From contig CAKTTC010000014.1 of NCBI GenBank assembly GCA_934613645.1, positions 1 through 61,026 of the forward strand: a stretch of 61,026 bases of DNA. The letters are read 5' to 3'. The position numbers were made by a program, and so were the translations under genes. Under the pieces are notes generated by a model. It had not been told where the DNA came from. It saw only the letters and a program-made list of their open reading frames with translations, and did not search any database. The stretch is from an uncultured Opitutales bacterium (GTDB lineage: Bacteria > Verrucomicrobiota > Verrucomicrobiia > Opitutales > Intestinicryptomonadaceae). Positions 33,964 to 42,537 of the stretch are shown in pieces. Every line of letters begins with the position of its first letter. The stretch's first letter is position 1.

Positions 33964-34208
33964 TTTTTCGAAAATTTGTATATTAGTATAGCCGACGCAC
34001 AGAACGCTATTCCGCCGACGTTCGCCGCGCGCACGAGGGCGAGGAATTTTGTAGAGCCTGTCTGTTTGTCGAAGTCGATTTCGCGCCCGCGCTGCCAGTC
34101 GGTCATGTTGCCGAGCGCGTAGGCGTAGTATCCGCCCGCGCACGCAAAGCCGAGAAGTGCGCTTGCGCAAAGCACGGCAAGCTTCCGTTTTACGGGCGTC
34201 TTCCTCAT
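33960..34208 (-). CDS. Small membrane protein of unknown function, coupled to mnmE
   Basis: 82 residues from the ATG at 34208 (MRKTPVKRKLA), with two hydrophobic segments (residues 8-27, VLCASALLGFACAGGYYAYA, and 57-77 near FCASAILIYKF) joined by a polar loop. The stop overlaps the mnmE start and the start overlaps the DUF192 stop, each by 4 nt (ATGA), so all three are probably co-translated. I do not recognise a family. Very basic N-terminus, so a cytoplasmic N-terminus is expected. Confidence 0.7.
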   Translation of the reverse strand: MRKTPVKRKLAVLCASALLGFACAGGYYAYALGNMTDWQRGREIDFDKQTGSTKFLALVRAANVGGIAFCASAILIYKFSKK

Positions 34209-34699
34209 TCTCCGCGCCTTTGTTTTACCGCCTTGCGGATTGCCTCTACGTCGATTTTGTCGCCCGCGCAAACGCCGTTTGCGGCAAACCAGCCCGCGTT
34301 TGTTTCGACGCAGAAGGCTATATCGTCGCGTTCGGAGTCAACGGGGGTGAGCTCGCGCGGGTAGAGCTTGGCTATCTGGGTTATTGTGCCGTCCGCCGCA
34401 ACAAAGGCTATGTCGAGCGGTATTTCCGTGTTCTTCATCCAATACGACGCCCTCTGCGGGGTTTCGTTTACGAAAACCATTGCGCCGTTTTCGGGGAGCG
34501 ACTTCCTGAACATCAGCCCGCGCGCCTTTTCGACGTCGAATACCGCAACCTGCGCCGACAGCGTTTTTCCGCCCGCGGAGATTTCGAAAACGGTGTCGAA
34601 GGGTTTGGGCGCGGATTGCGCGCAACCGCAAAGATTTAATATCAAGGCTTGCAAAACACACGCCGATACCCAAAATGCGACTTTGTTGTTTAAAGACAT
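34205..34699 (-). CDS. DUF192 lipoprotein
   Basis: 164 residues. The N-terminus is a signal sequence with a possible lipobox (LNLCGC). The DUF192 fold is clear: VEKARGLMFRKSLPENGAMVFV, then SYWMKNTEIPLDIAFVAADGTI and PRELTPVDS, the conserved parts of this all-beta family. The function of DUF192 is not well established. It begins a three-gene overlapping set with the small membrane gene and mnmE, and diverges from the M24 peptidase gene 54 bp away. Confidence 0.85.
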   Translation of the reverse strand: MSLNNKVAFWVSACVLQALILNLCGCAQSAPKPFDTVFEISAGGKTLSAQVAVFDVEKARGLMFRKSLPENGAMVFVNETPQRASYWMKNTEIPLDIAFVAADGTITQIAKLYPRELTPVDSERDDIAFCVETNAGWFAANGVCAGDKIDVEAIRKAVKQRRGE

Positions 34700-34753
34700 A
34701 TTGTTTACACTTGAGCAAATGCGGACTTTTGCAACAATAAATTCAAAACGCAG

Positions 34754-35872
34754 ATGAAAACCGAAATTCTACTTTACGGCAACACCCGCACCTGTGCGGA
34801 CATACTCTACTTTTGCGGAGTGTCGGTTCACGACGACTTTTTCTGCTTCTCGCTCGACGGCAAACGCTGCGCGCTCATAAGCCCGCTTGAGCTTGGGCGC
34901 GTTAGGCGCAAGTCGTGTTTGGACGGAATTTTCGACTACTCCGAAATAGCCGCCTCGCTTCCGAAAAACTCCGAAAAAAGCTACTTTTCGGCGGTCTGCC
35001 GCATATTGAAATCGCGCCGCGTGCGCCGTCTGCAAGTGCCCGAGTATTTCCCCGTGTCGCTCTACGCAAAATTTGTTGACGCGGGCTTCGATATGGAGAT
35101 TGTCGAGGGCGAATTTTTCGCCGAACGCGAGGTGAAAACGGAATCGGAGCTTGCCGAAATTCGGAAGGCAAACGACGTTGCTTCGGCGTGCTTCTGCCTT
35201 GTGGAGGAGATTTTGCGCTCTTCGGAAATCCGCGGCGGAAAACTTTTCCGCTCGGGCGAAATCCTCACAAGCGAGTTCCTGCGCACGGAGATTGAAAAGC
35301 TTGCCGTTTCGCTCGGCGCGGACGCGCTCGATACCGTTTGCGCGGCGGGCGTTCAGGCATGCGACCCCCACGAAGTAGGCAGCGGCGCAATAGCCCCGCA
35401 TTCGCTCATTGTCTGCGATATTTTCCCGCGCCTGCGCTCTTCGGGATATTTCGGCGACATGACGCGCACGTTCCTGAAAGGCGAGCCGAACCCCAAGCAG
35501 GTGCGTCTTGTGGAAACTGTTTTGAACGCGCAGTCGCTGGCAATCGACGCCGTGCGCGAGGGCGTTTCGGGCGCGGAAGTCCACGCAAAAACGGCGGAGT
35601 ATTTCGAGTCGGAGGGGTATTCTACAAAACCCGTAAAGGGTAAGTGGACGGGCTTCTTCCACTCCACGGGGCACGGGCTTGGGCTTGAAGTGCACGAGTC
35701 GCCGTCGCTGGGCAGAGCCGACTGCATTTTGCGGCGCGGCAACGTCGTTACGGTAGAACCCGGCCTCTACTATCCGAACATCGGCGGCTGCAGAATTGAA
35801 GACAACGTTGTTGTTGACAAATACGGCGCGAAAATGCTTTCGAATTTCCACTATAACTGGGTTGTTGCGTAG
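34754..35872 (+). CDS. M24-family aminopeptidase (Xaa-Pro type)
   Basis: 372 residues. An N-terminal creatinase-like domain (residues 1-125) precedes a pita-bread metallopeptidase domain. The five metal ligands are all present: D in IVCDIFPR, D in FGDMTRTF, H in HSTGHGLGLEVHE, E in VTVEPGLY and E in RIEDNVV. This suits a Xaa-Pro aminopeptidase or prolidase, which removes the first residue before proline. A cytoplasmic location is likely as there is no signal peptide. An AGGAGG ribosome site of the next gene spans its stop. Confidence 0.9.
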   Translation: MKTEILLYGNTRTCADILYFCGVSVHDDFFCFSLDGKRCALISPLELGRVRRKSCLDGIFDYSEIAASLPKNSEKSYFSAVCRILKSRRVRRLQVPEYFPVSLYAKFVDAGFDMEIVEGEFFAEREVKTESELAEIRKANDVASACFCLVEEILRSSEIRGGKLFRSGEILTSEFLRTEIEKLAVSLGADALDTVCAAGVQACDPHEVGSGAIAPHSLIVCDIFPRLRSSGYFGDMTRTFLKGEPNPKQVRLVETVLNAQSLAIDAVREGVSGAEVHAKTAEYFESEGYSTKPVKGKWTGFFHSTGHGLGLEVHESPSLGRADCILRRGNVVTVEPGLYYPNIGGCRIEDNVVVDKYGAKMLSNFHYNWVVA

Positions 35873-35881
35873 GAGGTTTTT

Positions 35882-37255
35882 ATGCGTAGATTTTTGTTTT
35901 CGGCGGTTCTTCTTTGCGCGGCGGTTTGCTTCGGCGATTTTTCCGAAATGTTCGAAACGCGCGCGCGCAGCTCGGTTATTGTCGATTTTATGCTGGTTCG
36001 CCCCGACGGCAACATCAAGTTGCAGGCAGTGGCCTCCGTGTGGGACAAAAGCGGCCTTGCCCTTGTAGCCCCCGGAGACATTCCCGACGACGCCCGCATT
36101 GACTGTCTGAAGAATTTTAAAGTCTTTTGCAAGGGCGGCCCCGCCGACGGAATCGACGCCGAGTTCTTGGGCAGCGACCCCGTTTCGGGAATGAATTTTG
36201 TCCGCATAAAAGGCGGCGCGCCCAAAGAGGTTGTTCCGCTTTCGGCGTTCGGGCGTTCCCGCGCGAAAATTGCCGCCAAGCTTTGGAGCTTTATTACGGG
36301 CATAGAGGACAACAGTTTCATACTGCAGTATGGGCAGGGGCACGTTTCGGCGGTGCGCGAAAGTTCGGTTGTGCGCATACTCGTTTCCGACGCGATAACC
36401 CGACACGGTTCGGGCGTGTTCGATTCCGACGGAAAATTCGTTGGGCTTGCCGTTTCGTCTTCGTCCAAACCCGCCGTTTTGGAGCTTGAAAACGGAAACG
36501 AGATTACCGCCGCGATACGCCCGTTTCAGGCCGACGTTCTGCTTTCGGCCGCCGATGTGGAAAAAATTGCCGCGCGCGTTCCCGCAACTGCGCTTGCCGA
36601 CAACCGCGGCTGGCTGGGGGTAGCCAATTTGTCGGTTGTTTCGCGCTCGGCGGCGAATCTCATGGGCTTAAAAGACGCCGCCGTTGCAATAAGCGACGTG
36701 TTCAAAAATTCGCCCGCTTCCGACGCGGGGCTTAAGGCGGGCGACATAGTAGTTTCGCTCAACGGCAAGCCCGTGCGCCGCATGCTAACCGACGCCGACA
36801 CCCTCGAGACGTTCACCGACGCCCTCGCGCTTCTGGGCGCGGACACCGCCGCAGAGTTCGGCGTGCTTGAAAACGGCGCGGTAAAAAGCGTGAAAATAAA
36901 GCTTGGGCGGTTTCCTCCCGATGTCCGCCGCAGCAGGGTGAAATACTTCGAAAAACTCGGCTTTTCAGTGCGCGAACTGCTTCTTGACGACGCCTTCGCC
37001 CACAGAATACTCGACGCCTCCGCGCGCGGGGCAACCGTTGAGTTCGTCAAGCCCAACGGTTCGGCGGAAACCGACAACGCCGCCTATCTGGAGGAGGGAG
37101 ACCGCATTTTGGAGGTGAATTCGCAGCCCGTAAAGACGTTCGACGACGCCGTTGCGCTGCTTGAAAAGGCGCGCGAATCCAAAAACAAAACCGTTACCGT
37201 TCTTGCCGAGGGCTTCAACGAGACAAAACTTGTAAAAATAAAAATCGAAAAATGA
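35882..37255 (+). CDS. HtrA-like periplasmic protein with two PDZ domains and a degenerate protease domain
   Basis: 457 residues, signal peptide of about 18 residues (ending AVCFG). Residues 25-220 have the strand pattern of a trypsin-like HtrA domain, but the catalytic sites look lost: no histidine where one is expected near VASVWDKSGLALV, and the usual GNSGG is RHGSGVF. Two PDZ domains follow (GWLGVANLS with DAGLKAGDIVVSLNG; then AYLEEGDRILEVNSQPV). It may be a non-catalytic chaperone or scaffold. It sits 10 nt after the M24 gene, with a clear GGAGG, and overlaps the next gene by 4 nt, so it leads the TonB2-type cluster. Confidence 0.75.
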   Translation: MRRFLFSAVLLCAAVCFGDFSEMFETRARSSVIVDFMLVRPDGNIKLQAVASVWDKSGLALVAPGDIPDDARIDCLKNFKVFCKGGPADGIDAEFLGSDPVSGMNFVRIKGGAPKEVVPLSAFGRSRAKIAAKLWSFITGIEDNSFILQYGQGHVSAVRESSVVRILVSDAITRHGSGVFDSDGKFVGLAVSSSSKPAVLELENGNEITAAIRPFQADVLLSAADVEKIAARVPATALADNRGWLGVANLSVVSRSAANLMGLKDAAVAISDVFKNSPASDAGLKAGDIVVSLNGKPVRRMLTDADTLETFTDALALLGADTAAEFGVLENGAVKSVKIKLGRFPPDVRRSRVKYFEKLGFSVRELLLDDAFAHRILDASARGATVEFVKPNGSAETDNAAYLEEGDRILEVNSQPVKTFDDAVALLEKARESKNKTVTVLAEGFNETKLVKIKIEK

Positions 37256-37821
37256 GACTGTCTGCCGCTTTGATTCTTTGTTTCGCAGCCTGTGCAAGCG
37301 CGTTTTCGGACGGGAATGCCGACGCGCAAAAAATTATGCGCTCTGCGGTCGAGCTGCGCGCTCTCTCGGCAAAAACCCGCGCCGACGCCGCCGAGCAGTG
37401 CGAAAACATATGCAGGCTCGACGCCGCCGCAAAGGCGCGCGCCGCCGCGCTCGACGCCGAGACGGCTTCGCTCGAAAAGCGTCTTGCCGAGTTTTCCGAC
37501 GCCAACGCCGAAATTTCCGCGGCAATAAAAAACGACGTGGAAAACCTCGAAAAACTCTCCGCATTTCTCGACAAATTCTACGCCTCCGCCCGCGCCGAAC
37601 TTCCCGACTTGCGCGAGTTCGCCGAATTCGCGCCCGACGCGCTTGCGGGCAAGACTGCGCCCGAAAAACTCAGGTTTGTGTTGCGCTTCCTCGACGCTTT
37701 GGAGGCGTTCGACTCCTCCGCGAGGTTCTCGGGCGGACGCGTGCAAACGGGGCTGTTTGTGCGGGGCGCGGGCGAAGTGTCCGACGGCGTTGCCCGCATA
37801 AAAGTGGAGGGCGTAAAATGA
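37252..37821 (+). CDS. DUF3450-like periplasmic coiled-coil protein
   Basis: 189 residues. A signal peptide (residues 1-18, ending CASAFS) precedes a long helical, alanine- and glutamate-rich stretch (about residues 20-110) likely to be a coiled coil. A small C-terminal part ends in GVARIKVEGVK. This position, directly before a long ExbB homologue, is where DUF3450 proteins sit in Vibrio-type TonB2 clusters. The sequence resemblance is weak, so gene order carries most of the weight. Start and stop overlap both neighbours by 4 nt. Confidence 0.6.
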   Translation: MRLSAALILCFAACASAFSDGNADAQKIMRSAVELRALSAKTRADAAEQCENICRLDAAAKARAAALDAETASLEKRLAEFSDANAEISAAIKNDVENLEKLSAFLDKFYASARAELPDLREFAEFAPDALAGKTAPEKLRFVLRFLDALEAFDSSARFSGGRVQTGLFVRGAGEVSDGVARIKVEGVK

Positions 37822-39014
37822 CGAATTTGCGGACGTTTTTCTTTGTCGCGCTGTCGCTTCTGCCGCTTGCGGCGCGCGCCGACATTCTAAAATACGCGCA
37901 GTCCGAATACGCCGCGGCGCAGGCCGAATACGCGCGTGTTGCGGAGGATTCGCAAAAAAAAGTTTTGCGGCAGCGCGAAAAGCTTGCGGCTGCGTATGCC
38001 GAAATCGACGCCAAAACGCGCGCCGTCGGGCTGCTTAAATCGAGGCTCGACGCCGCCGAAAATCTCCGCGAAAAAAGCGGCTTCTATGCGGCGGTAAAGT
38101 CGGAGCTGGCGGCGGAGTTGCGCCGCATAAACGCTTCGGTAGCGGCGGTGTCGGCGGGCGAAATTTTGGCTGCGGCGCAGTCTGAAATCGGGGCGCGTTT
38201 CGACGCGCTTAAAAATCCCGCGCGCCGGACCGCCGCTACCGAAGTTGTCGCGTTGCGTTCGCGCGAAAAACTTTCCGGACGGACGTTCAGAATCGGCGCG
38301 TTCACCTATTTTGCGGGCGCGAACACGGCGGGTTTTGTCGACGCAAACGGCGTTCTTTACGGCGAAAAATTCGCCCCCGAAATTTCGGCGTTCGCCTCGG
38401 GCAAAACCGACATTCTGCCCGCCGATACAAGCGGCGGCGAAATTTTGAAAGCCGAAAAATACGCGCGCACAATGGCTGAGGAAATCGACAAGGGCGGCGT
38501 GTGGATTTATCCAATTCTCGCGCTCGGCGCGGCGGCGTTGCTTGCGGCGTTCGGCAAGATTGTCCAGCTTTATTTTCTCCGCCGCGCGCGTTCGCCCGAA
38601 GCTGCCTGCGGCGGCGATTCGCTCGGTAGCCCGTTTGCCGAACTTGCCCGCGCTGTCGATTCCGCAAAATCTTCCGAAGAAGCCGAAACGGCTGCATACG
38701 CAATTCTCGCGCGCGAGAACGCAAAGCTCAAAAGTTGGCTGCCCGTGTTTGCAATAACCTCCACGGCGTCTCCGCTGTTCGGGCTGCTGGGAACGGTTAG
38801 CGGCATAATAAAAACATTCGCCGACCTCTCCGCGTCGGGCGCGGACACGCGCGCAATAAGCGACGGCATTGCCGAAGCGCTCATCACCACAGAATACGGG
38901 CTTGCCGTGGCAATCCCCGCGCTGATTGTGGGCACTGTGCTTTCGCGCAGGGCGCGGGCGGTCTTTGAAAAATACAGGGAGTTTGCCGATTTCAGAATTT
39001 CGGCGTCGAAATAG
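37818..39014 (+). CDS. TtpC-like ExbB/TolQ homologue with a periplasmic N-terminal extension
   Basis: 398 residues from the ATG at 37818, where a signal peptide starts (MTNLRTFFFVALSLLPLAARA). Residues 24-105 are a predicted coiled coil; residues 105-220 are a periplasmic domain. The last 180 residues are a MotA/TolQ/ExbB unit: a membrane helix (GVWIYPILALGAAALLAAF), then SPLFGLLGTVSGIIKTF and ALITTEYGLAVAIPALIVG. TtpC of Vibrio has the same long form and is needed for the TonB2 system. Overlaps the previous stop as ATGA; one base separates it from ExbB2. Confidence 0.82.
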   Translation: MTNLRTFFFVALSLLPLAARADILKYAQSEYAAAQAEYARVAEDSQKKVLRQREKLAAAYAEIDAKTRAVGLLKSRLDAAENLREKSGFYAAVKSELAAELRRINASVAAVSAGEILAAAQSEIGARFDALKNPARRTAATEVVALRSREKLSGRTFRIGAFTYFAGANTAGFVDANGVLYGEKFAPEISAFASGKTDILPADTSGGEILKAEKYARTMAEEIDKGGVWIYPILALGAAALLAAFGKIVQLYFLRRARSPEAACGGDSLGSPFAELARAVDSAKSSEEAETAAYAILARENAKLKSWLPVFAITSTASPLFGLLGTVSGIIKTFADLSASGADTRAISDGIAEALITTEYGLAVAIPALIVGTVLSRRARAVFEKYREFADFRISASK

Positions 39015-39015
39015 T

Positions 39016-39429
39016 ATGGAAATTTTGGAGGGAATTTTGTCGATTTTCAGGTGCGCGCCCGTTCTTACGTGCGCGTTGGCGGCAATCGGCGCGGCGGCGT
39101 TCTACCTCGTTTTTTCAATATACGCCAACCTGCGCGCCGCCGAAAAATGCGCGTCGAGGCGGCTGCTGCGCGGGTGCGCGCGCGACCTCGGGCTGCTCCG
39201 CGTTCTGGCTTCGGGCGCGCCTATGGTGGGGCTGCTCGGAACGGTTGTGGGCATAGGTCTTTGCATAGACGCCTCCGACGACGAAGCCGCCCTTGCCGCG
39301 GGCATTTCATATGCGCTGCGCACCACCCAAACGGGGCTGATTATGGCTATCCCCGCTTGGATTGCGTCGATTCTGCTTGCGGCGCGCCTGCGCAAACTCG
39401 ATTCACTTTTGGGCGAAAGGGCGGGCTGA
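39016..39429 (+). CDS. ExbB2-type proton-channel subunit
   Basis: 137 residues from the ATG at 39016, short for ExbB but normal for the second ExbB of TonB2 systems. Three membrane helices: residues 13-35, then around GAPMVGLLGTVVGIGL and TTQTGLIMAIPAWIASILL, which is the MotA/TolQ/ExbB signature. With ExbD it should carry protons across the inner membrane and energise TonB. It lies between the TtpC-like and ExbD genes. Confidence 0.88.
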   Translation: MEILEGILSIFRCAPVLTCALAAIGAAAFYLVFSIYANLRAAEKCASRRLLRGCARDLGLLRVLASGAPMVGLLGTVVGIGLCIDASDDEAALAAGISYALRTTQTGLIMAIPAWIASILLAARLRKLDSLLGERAG

Positions 39430-39430
39430 G

Positions 39431-39823
39431 ATGGCGCGGTTTAAAAGAAATTTCGACGAGGCGGAAACGTCGGAGGAAATCAACATTTCCCCGCTTATCG
39501 ACGTCATATTCATTCTGCTGATTTTCTTCGTCGTTACAATGGCGTTTTCCGACAAGCGTTCGCTCGACATCGACGTTCCGAGTTCTTCCAATTCCGCGCA
39601 GATTTCGGGGAATTTTGCAAACATCGCCGTTTCCGCTTCGGGCGAAATTTTCTTCGACTCCCAAAAGTGTTCGCTTGCGGCGGTTGCGGGGAAAATGGCG
39701 TCAAGCGGCAAAAAATCGGCGTTGGTATATGCCGACAAATCGGTGCGCGCCGACAGGCTTGTAGAGGTAATTGATTCCGTCCGTTCGGCGGGTGCGGCGG
39801 TGTATTTGGCCACGAAAAAATGA
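39431..39823 (+). CDS. ExbD/TolR-type protein
   Basis: 130 residues from the ATG at 39431. The cytoplasmic N-terminus is followed by the family's NISPLIDVIFILLIFFVVTM, a membrane helix holding the essential aspartate. The rest is a periplasmic domain with ALVYADKSVRADRLVEVID, the TolR/ExbD pattern. It forms the stator complex with the ExbB proteins upstream. Its stop overlaps the TonB start as ATGA. Confidence 0.93.
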   Translation: MARFKRNFDEAETSEEINISPLIDVIFILLIFFVVTMAFSDKRSLDIDVPSSSNSAQISGNFANIAVSASGEIFFDSQKCSLAAVAGKMASSGKKSALVYADKSVRADRLVEVIDSVRSAGAAVYLATKK

Positions 39824-40491
39824 GCGGGAGTTTTGCAAAAAAAATTGCGGGCGCGGCGGGCGGAATGGTGTTTTCGGCAGCCGTTGTGGTGTGCCTTTTC
39901 GCGCTTCAGGCGGTCTCGGTTTCCAAGCCGAAGAACGCCGACGAAAAGCCCGCCGAAATACGCGCGGTAGCGTCGGTTTCCCCGCGCGAAACGCCGCGCA
40001 GACAGCCCGAACGCGCGGGAGCGTTCGACGCCAAATTTGCGGGCGCAGCGGGCGGGCGTCGGCTTGAAGTCGATGTTCCGCAAACGGGCGCGTCGGCGTT
40101 TTCGCTGCCGAATTTTTCGCTCGCAGAAAGCGTGGCGGCGACAGCCGACATCGGGTTTGCGCAGTTCCCGACCGACGCCGACGTGGCGGTTTCGACCGAC
40201 GTTTTCGAACTCGATATGCTCGACAAAATTCCCCGCCGCCTCGACTCCACGCGTATTGTTTATCCCAAGCAAATGCTCAAGCGCGGCATAGAGGGCGACG
40301 TGCGCCTTGCCGTCGTGATAGACACTACGGGGGCGGTTTCGGTGGAGAGGGTTGTTTCCTCCACAAACGCGTTCTTTCTCGAAAGCGCGGTTCGCGCCGC
40401 GGAAAAATTCGTCTACGAAGCTCCGACACGCAACGGCAGGGCGGTCAGAGCCAAGTTTATCCTGCCCGTTCCGTTTAGGATTTCGAAATGA
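39820..40491 (+). CDS. TonB2-like energy-transducing protein
   Basis: 223 residues. One N-terminal membrane helix (GMVFSAAVVVCLFALQAV), a linker lacking the long Pro-Lys tract of classic TonB, and a C-terminal TonB domain (residues 140-223) with YPKQMLKRGIEGDVRLAVVIDTTGAV, the conserved fold seen in all TonB proteins. The short linker is typical of TonB2. It should link the proton motive force to outer-membrane transporters, which are not in this window. ATGA overlaps at both ends couple it to ExbD and the TPR gene. Confidence 0.88.
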   Translation: MSGSFAKKIAGAAGGMVFSAAVVVCLFALQAVSVSKPKNADEKPAEIRAVASVSPRETPRRQPERAGAFDAKFAGAAGGRRLEVDVPQTGASAFSLPNFSLAESVAATADIGFAQFPTDADVAVSTDVFELDMLDKIPRRLDSTRIVYPKQMLKRGIEGDVRLAVVIDTTGAVSVERVVSSTNAFFLESAVRAAEKFVYEAPTRNGRAVRAKFILPVPFRISK

Positions 40492-41735
40492 GATACATTC
40501 TTTTTGCAGTTGTTGCGGCGGTTTTGGCGTGCGCGTCGTTTGCGGCGGGCACGGTCGGTGAGCTGATGTTCAAGCCCGCCATGAACAAATACGAAGCGGA
40601 GGTCATTGCCGACGCCGCCAAGGCCGACTCTCCCGCCGCCGCGCGCGACATTCTCCTGCGGGCAAGCTCCAAAAGCTGGGCGGGCGCGCCCGTTCTTTTC
40701 AATCTGGGCAACGCCTACTACGGTTTGGGCGACTTCAAAAACGCCGTCAAATTCTACCGCGCCGCCATTGAAAAAAGCGGATTTTTCGCGGCGTATAAAA
40801 ATCTCGGGTTCGCGCTTTCGGCCGACGGCGACAAACCCGCCGCCGCGCGCGCCTTTGCCGTAGCCGCGGCAATCTCGGGCAATTCCGACGCCCAGTGCCT
40901 GCTTTGGCTTGCGGGCTATCGCGCCGACTGCGGCGACTACAGCTCCGCGCTTGCGCTCTGCAATCAGGCACTCATTCACGAGCCCGAAAACGATTCGGCA
41001 ATCTACGCAAAATGCGGATTTTTGATAAAGCTTTCAATGTTCGATTCGGCGCGCGCAACGGCTGAGCAGATGTTCCAAAAAACTTCGGACGCGCGCTACC
41101 TGAAGCTTGCGGCTCTCGCGGCGGCGGAGTCGGGCGACAGGGTTTCGGCGGCGGCGTATCTTGAGCTGCTTTCGGCGTCGGGAAAGGCTTCGGCAAAAGA
41201 CGCGGAAACGCTCGCCGACCTGTATTTTTCGCTCGGGGCGTATTCGAAGGCCGCCGAGTTGTATTCGCGCGCGCCGTCCGCAAAACTTGAGAATTTGGCG
41301 TTTGCGTGCATAAATTCGGGCGAGTTCGAAACGGCGGAGAAGATAGCCGCCAAGCTTGCGCCCAGTGCCGCCAAAAAAGTTTCGGGCATAGCCGCGGCGC
41401 GCAGGGGCGACTTGCGCGCGGCAAAAACGCTTCTTGCCGAATGCATAAAAGCCGACCCCGCCGATTTGCAGACTTCGGCCGAGCTTGCGGAAGTCCTCTA
41501 CGGATTGGGCGAATACGCGGAGTCGGCGGCGGTGTTTGCGCGGTTGCGGGCGTCGGAAAAATTCGACAGGCGCGCCCGATACGGGCTTTTGCGCAACGCA
41601 ATGGCAATGGGGCTTTACGCCGACGCGCTTTCAACGGCGCGCGAAATTGCCCTGAAATATCCCGACGCCGACATGGAAAATTTCAAACGCAAATTGGAGG
41701 CATACTGCAATGCTCTTGAAAAGTCCGCACAATAG
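40488..41735 (+). CDS. Periplasmic TPR-repeat protein of the TonB2 cluster
   Basis: 415 residues. Signal peptide of about 19 residues (ending CASFAAG). The body is a series of about ten helix-turn-helix TPR units, for example VLFNLGNAYYGLGDFKNAV and ADLYFSLGAYSKAAELY. TPR proteins close TonB2 clusters in other bacteria and are thought to serve as scaffolds. Overlaps TonB by 4 nt and folP by 26 nt, so the cluster is probably read through into the folate genes. Confidence 0.82.
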   Translation: MRYILFAVVAAVLACASFAAGTVGELMFKPAMNKYEAEVIADAAKADSPAAARDILLRASSKSWAGAPVLFNLGNAYYGLGDFKNAVKFYRAAIEKSGFFAAYKNLGFALSADGDKPAAARAFAVAAAISGNSDAQCLLWLAGYRADCGDYSSALALCNQALIHEPENDSAIYAKCGFLIKLSMFDSARATAEQMFQKTSDARYLKLAALAAAESGDRVSAAAYLELLSASGKASAKDAETLADLYFSLGAYSKAAELYSRAPSAKLENLAFACINSGEFETAEKIAAKLAPSAAKKVSGIAAARRGDLRAAKTLLAECIKADPADLQTSAELAEVLYGLGEYAESAAVFARLRASEKFDRRARYGLLRNAMAMGLYADALSTAREIALKYPDADMENFKRKLEAYCNALEKSAQ

Positions 41736-42534
41736 AATTCTCTCGCGCGCAAAAACGCCCGCGGTGATGGGCATTTTGAACGTCGGGACGGAGTCGTTCA
41801 GCGACGGCGGAAAATACGCTTCGCCCGAAGCCGCCGCCGCGCGCGCCGCCGAAATGGCGGAGCAGGGCGCGGACATCATCGACGTCGGCGCGGAATCCAC
41901 AAAGCCTACGGCGCAAAAAATTTCAGCCGAAGAGGAGCTTGAAATTCTCCTGCCGAGGCTTGCAGCGGTTAGGGCGGCGGTTGGCGAGAGCCTGCCGATT
42001 TCGGTCGATACCTACAAGCCCGAAGTCGCCGAAGCGGCTATCGGGGCGGGCGCGGACATCATAAACGACGTCTACGCACTGCGCCTAAACGGGCGTTATC
42101 CGATGGCGGAAACTGTCGCACGCCTGCACGCGCCGCTTATTTTGACGCACTCCTGCAGGGGCGAAACTCCGCGCGGCGACTTCTGGGATTTCTTCATGGA
42201 GGGAATGTGCGAACGCCTTGAAAGCGCGCTTTCAGCGGGGCTTGAACGCTCGGGAATTGTTCTCGACGCGGGAATAGGCTTCGGCAAAACGGCGCGGCAG
42301 AATTTTATGCTCGTCAAAAAAATGGGCGCGCTGCGTGAACTGGGCTGCCCGATTCTTCTGGGCGTGTCGCGCAAGTCGATGTTCGCGGAGGTTGCGGGCG
42401 ACTCCTTCGCCCTGCGCGACGCCGCAACGCTCGCCGTTTCAGTCTTCGCCGCCGCCGAAAACTCGTGCGACATTCTGCGCGTCCACGACGTTGCCTCGAC
42501 GGTTGTGGCTCTAAAAACTTTATCGCTTCTTTAA
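41710..42534 (+). CDS. folP: Dihydropteroate synthase, with a divergent loop 1
   Basis: Joins p-aminobenzoate to the pterin diphosphate in folate synthesis. 274 residues. The fold is recognised from MGILNVGTESFSDGG, GADIIDVGAEST-KP, ISVDTYKPEVAEAAI, DIINDVYA, LDAGIGFGKT and GVSRKSMF. Two segments are unusual: the normal NVTPDSFSDGG is NVGTESFSDGG, and the usual LMHxxG is LTHSCRGET. The first lies in the substrate and sulfonamide loop, so drug response may differ. The start overlaps the TPR gene by 26 nt; three bases separate it from folB. Confidence 0.92.
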   Translation: MLLKSPHNRILSRAKTPAVMGILNVGTESFSDGGKYASPEAAAARAAEMAEQGADIIDVGAESTKPTAQKISAEEELEILLPRLAAVRAAVGESLPISVDTYKPEVAEAAIGAGADIINDVYALRLNGRYPMAETVARLHAPLILTHSCRGETPRGDFWDFFMEGMCERLESALSAGLERSGIVLDAGIGFGKTARQNFMLVKKMGALRELGCPILLGVSRKSMFAEVAGDSFALRDAATLAVSVFAAAENSCDILRVHDVASTVVALKTLSLL

Positions 42535-42537
42535 ACT

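Noticed and set aside
34769..36406. Long minus-strand open frame opposite the M24 and PDZ genes
   Set aside because: The opposite strand encodes clear proteins with all catalytic residues. Long antisense frames are common in this GC-rich sequence.
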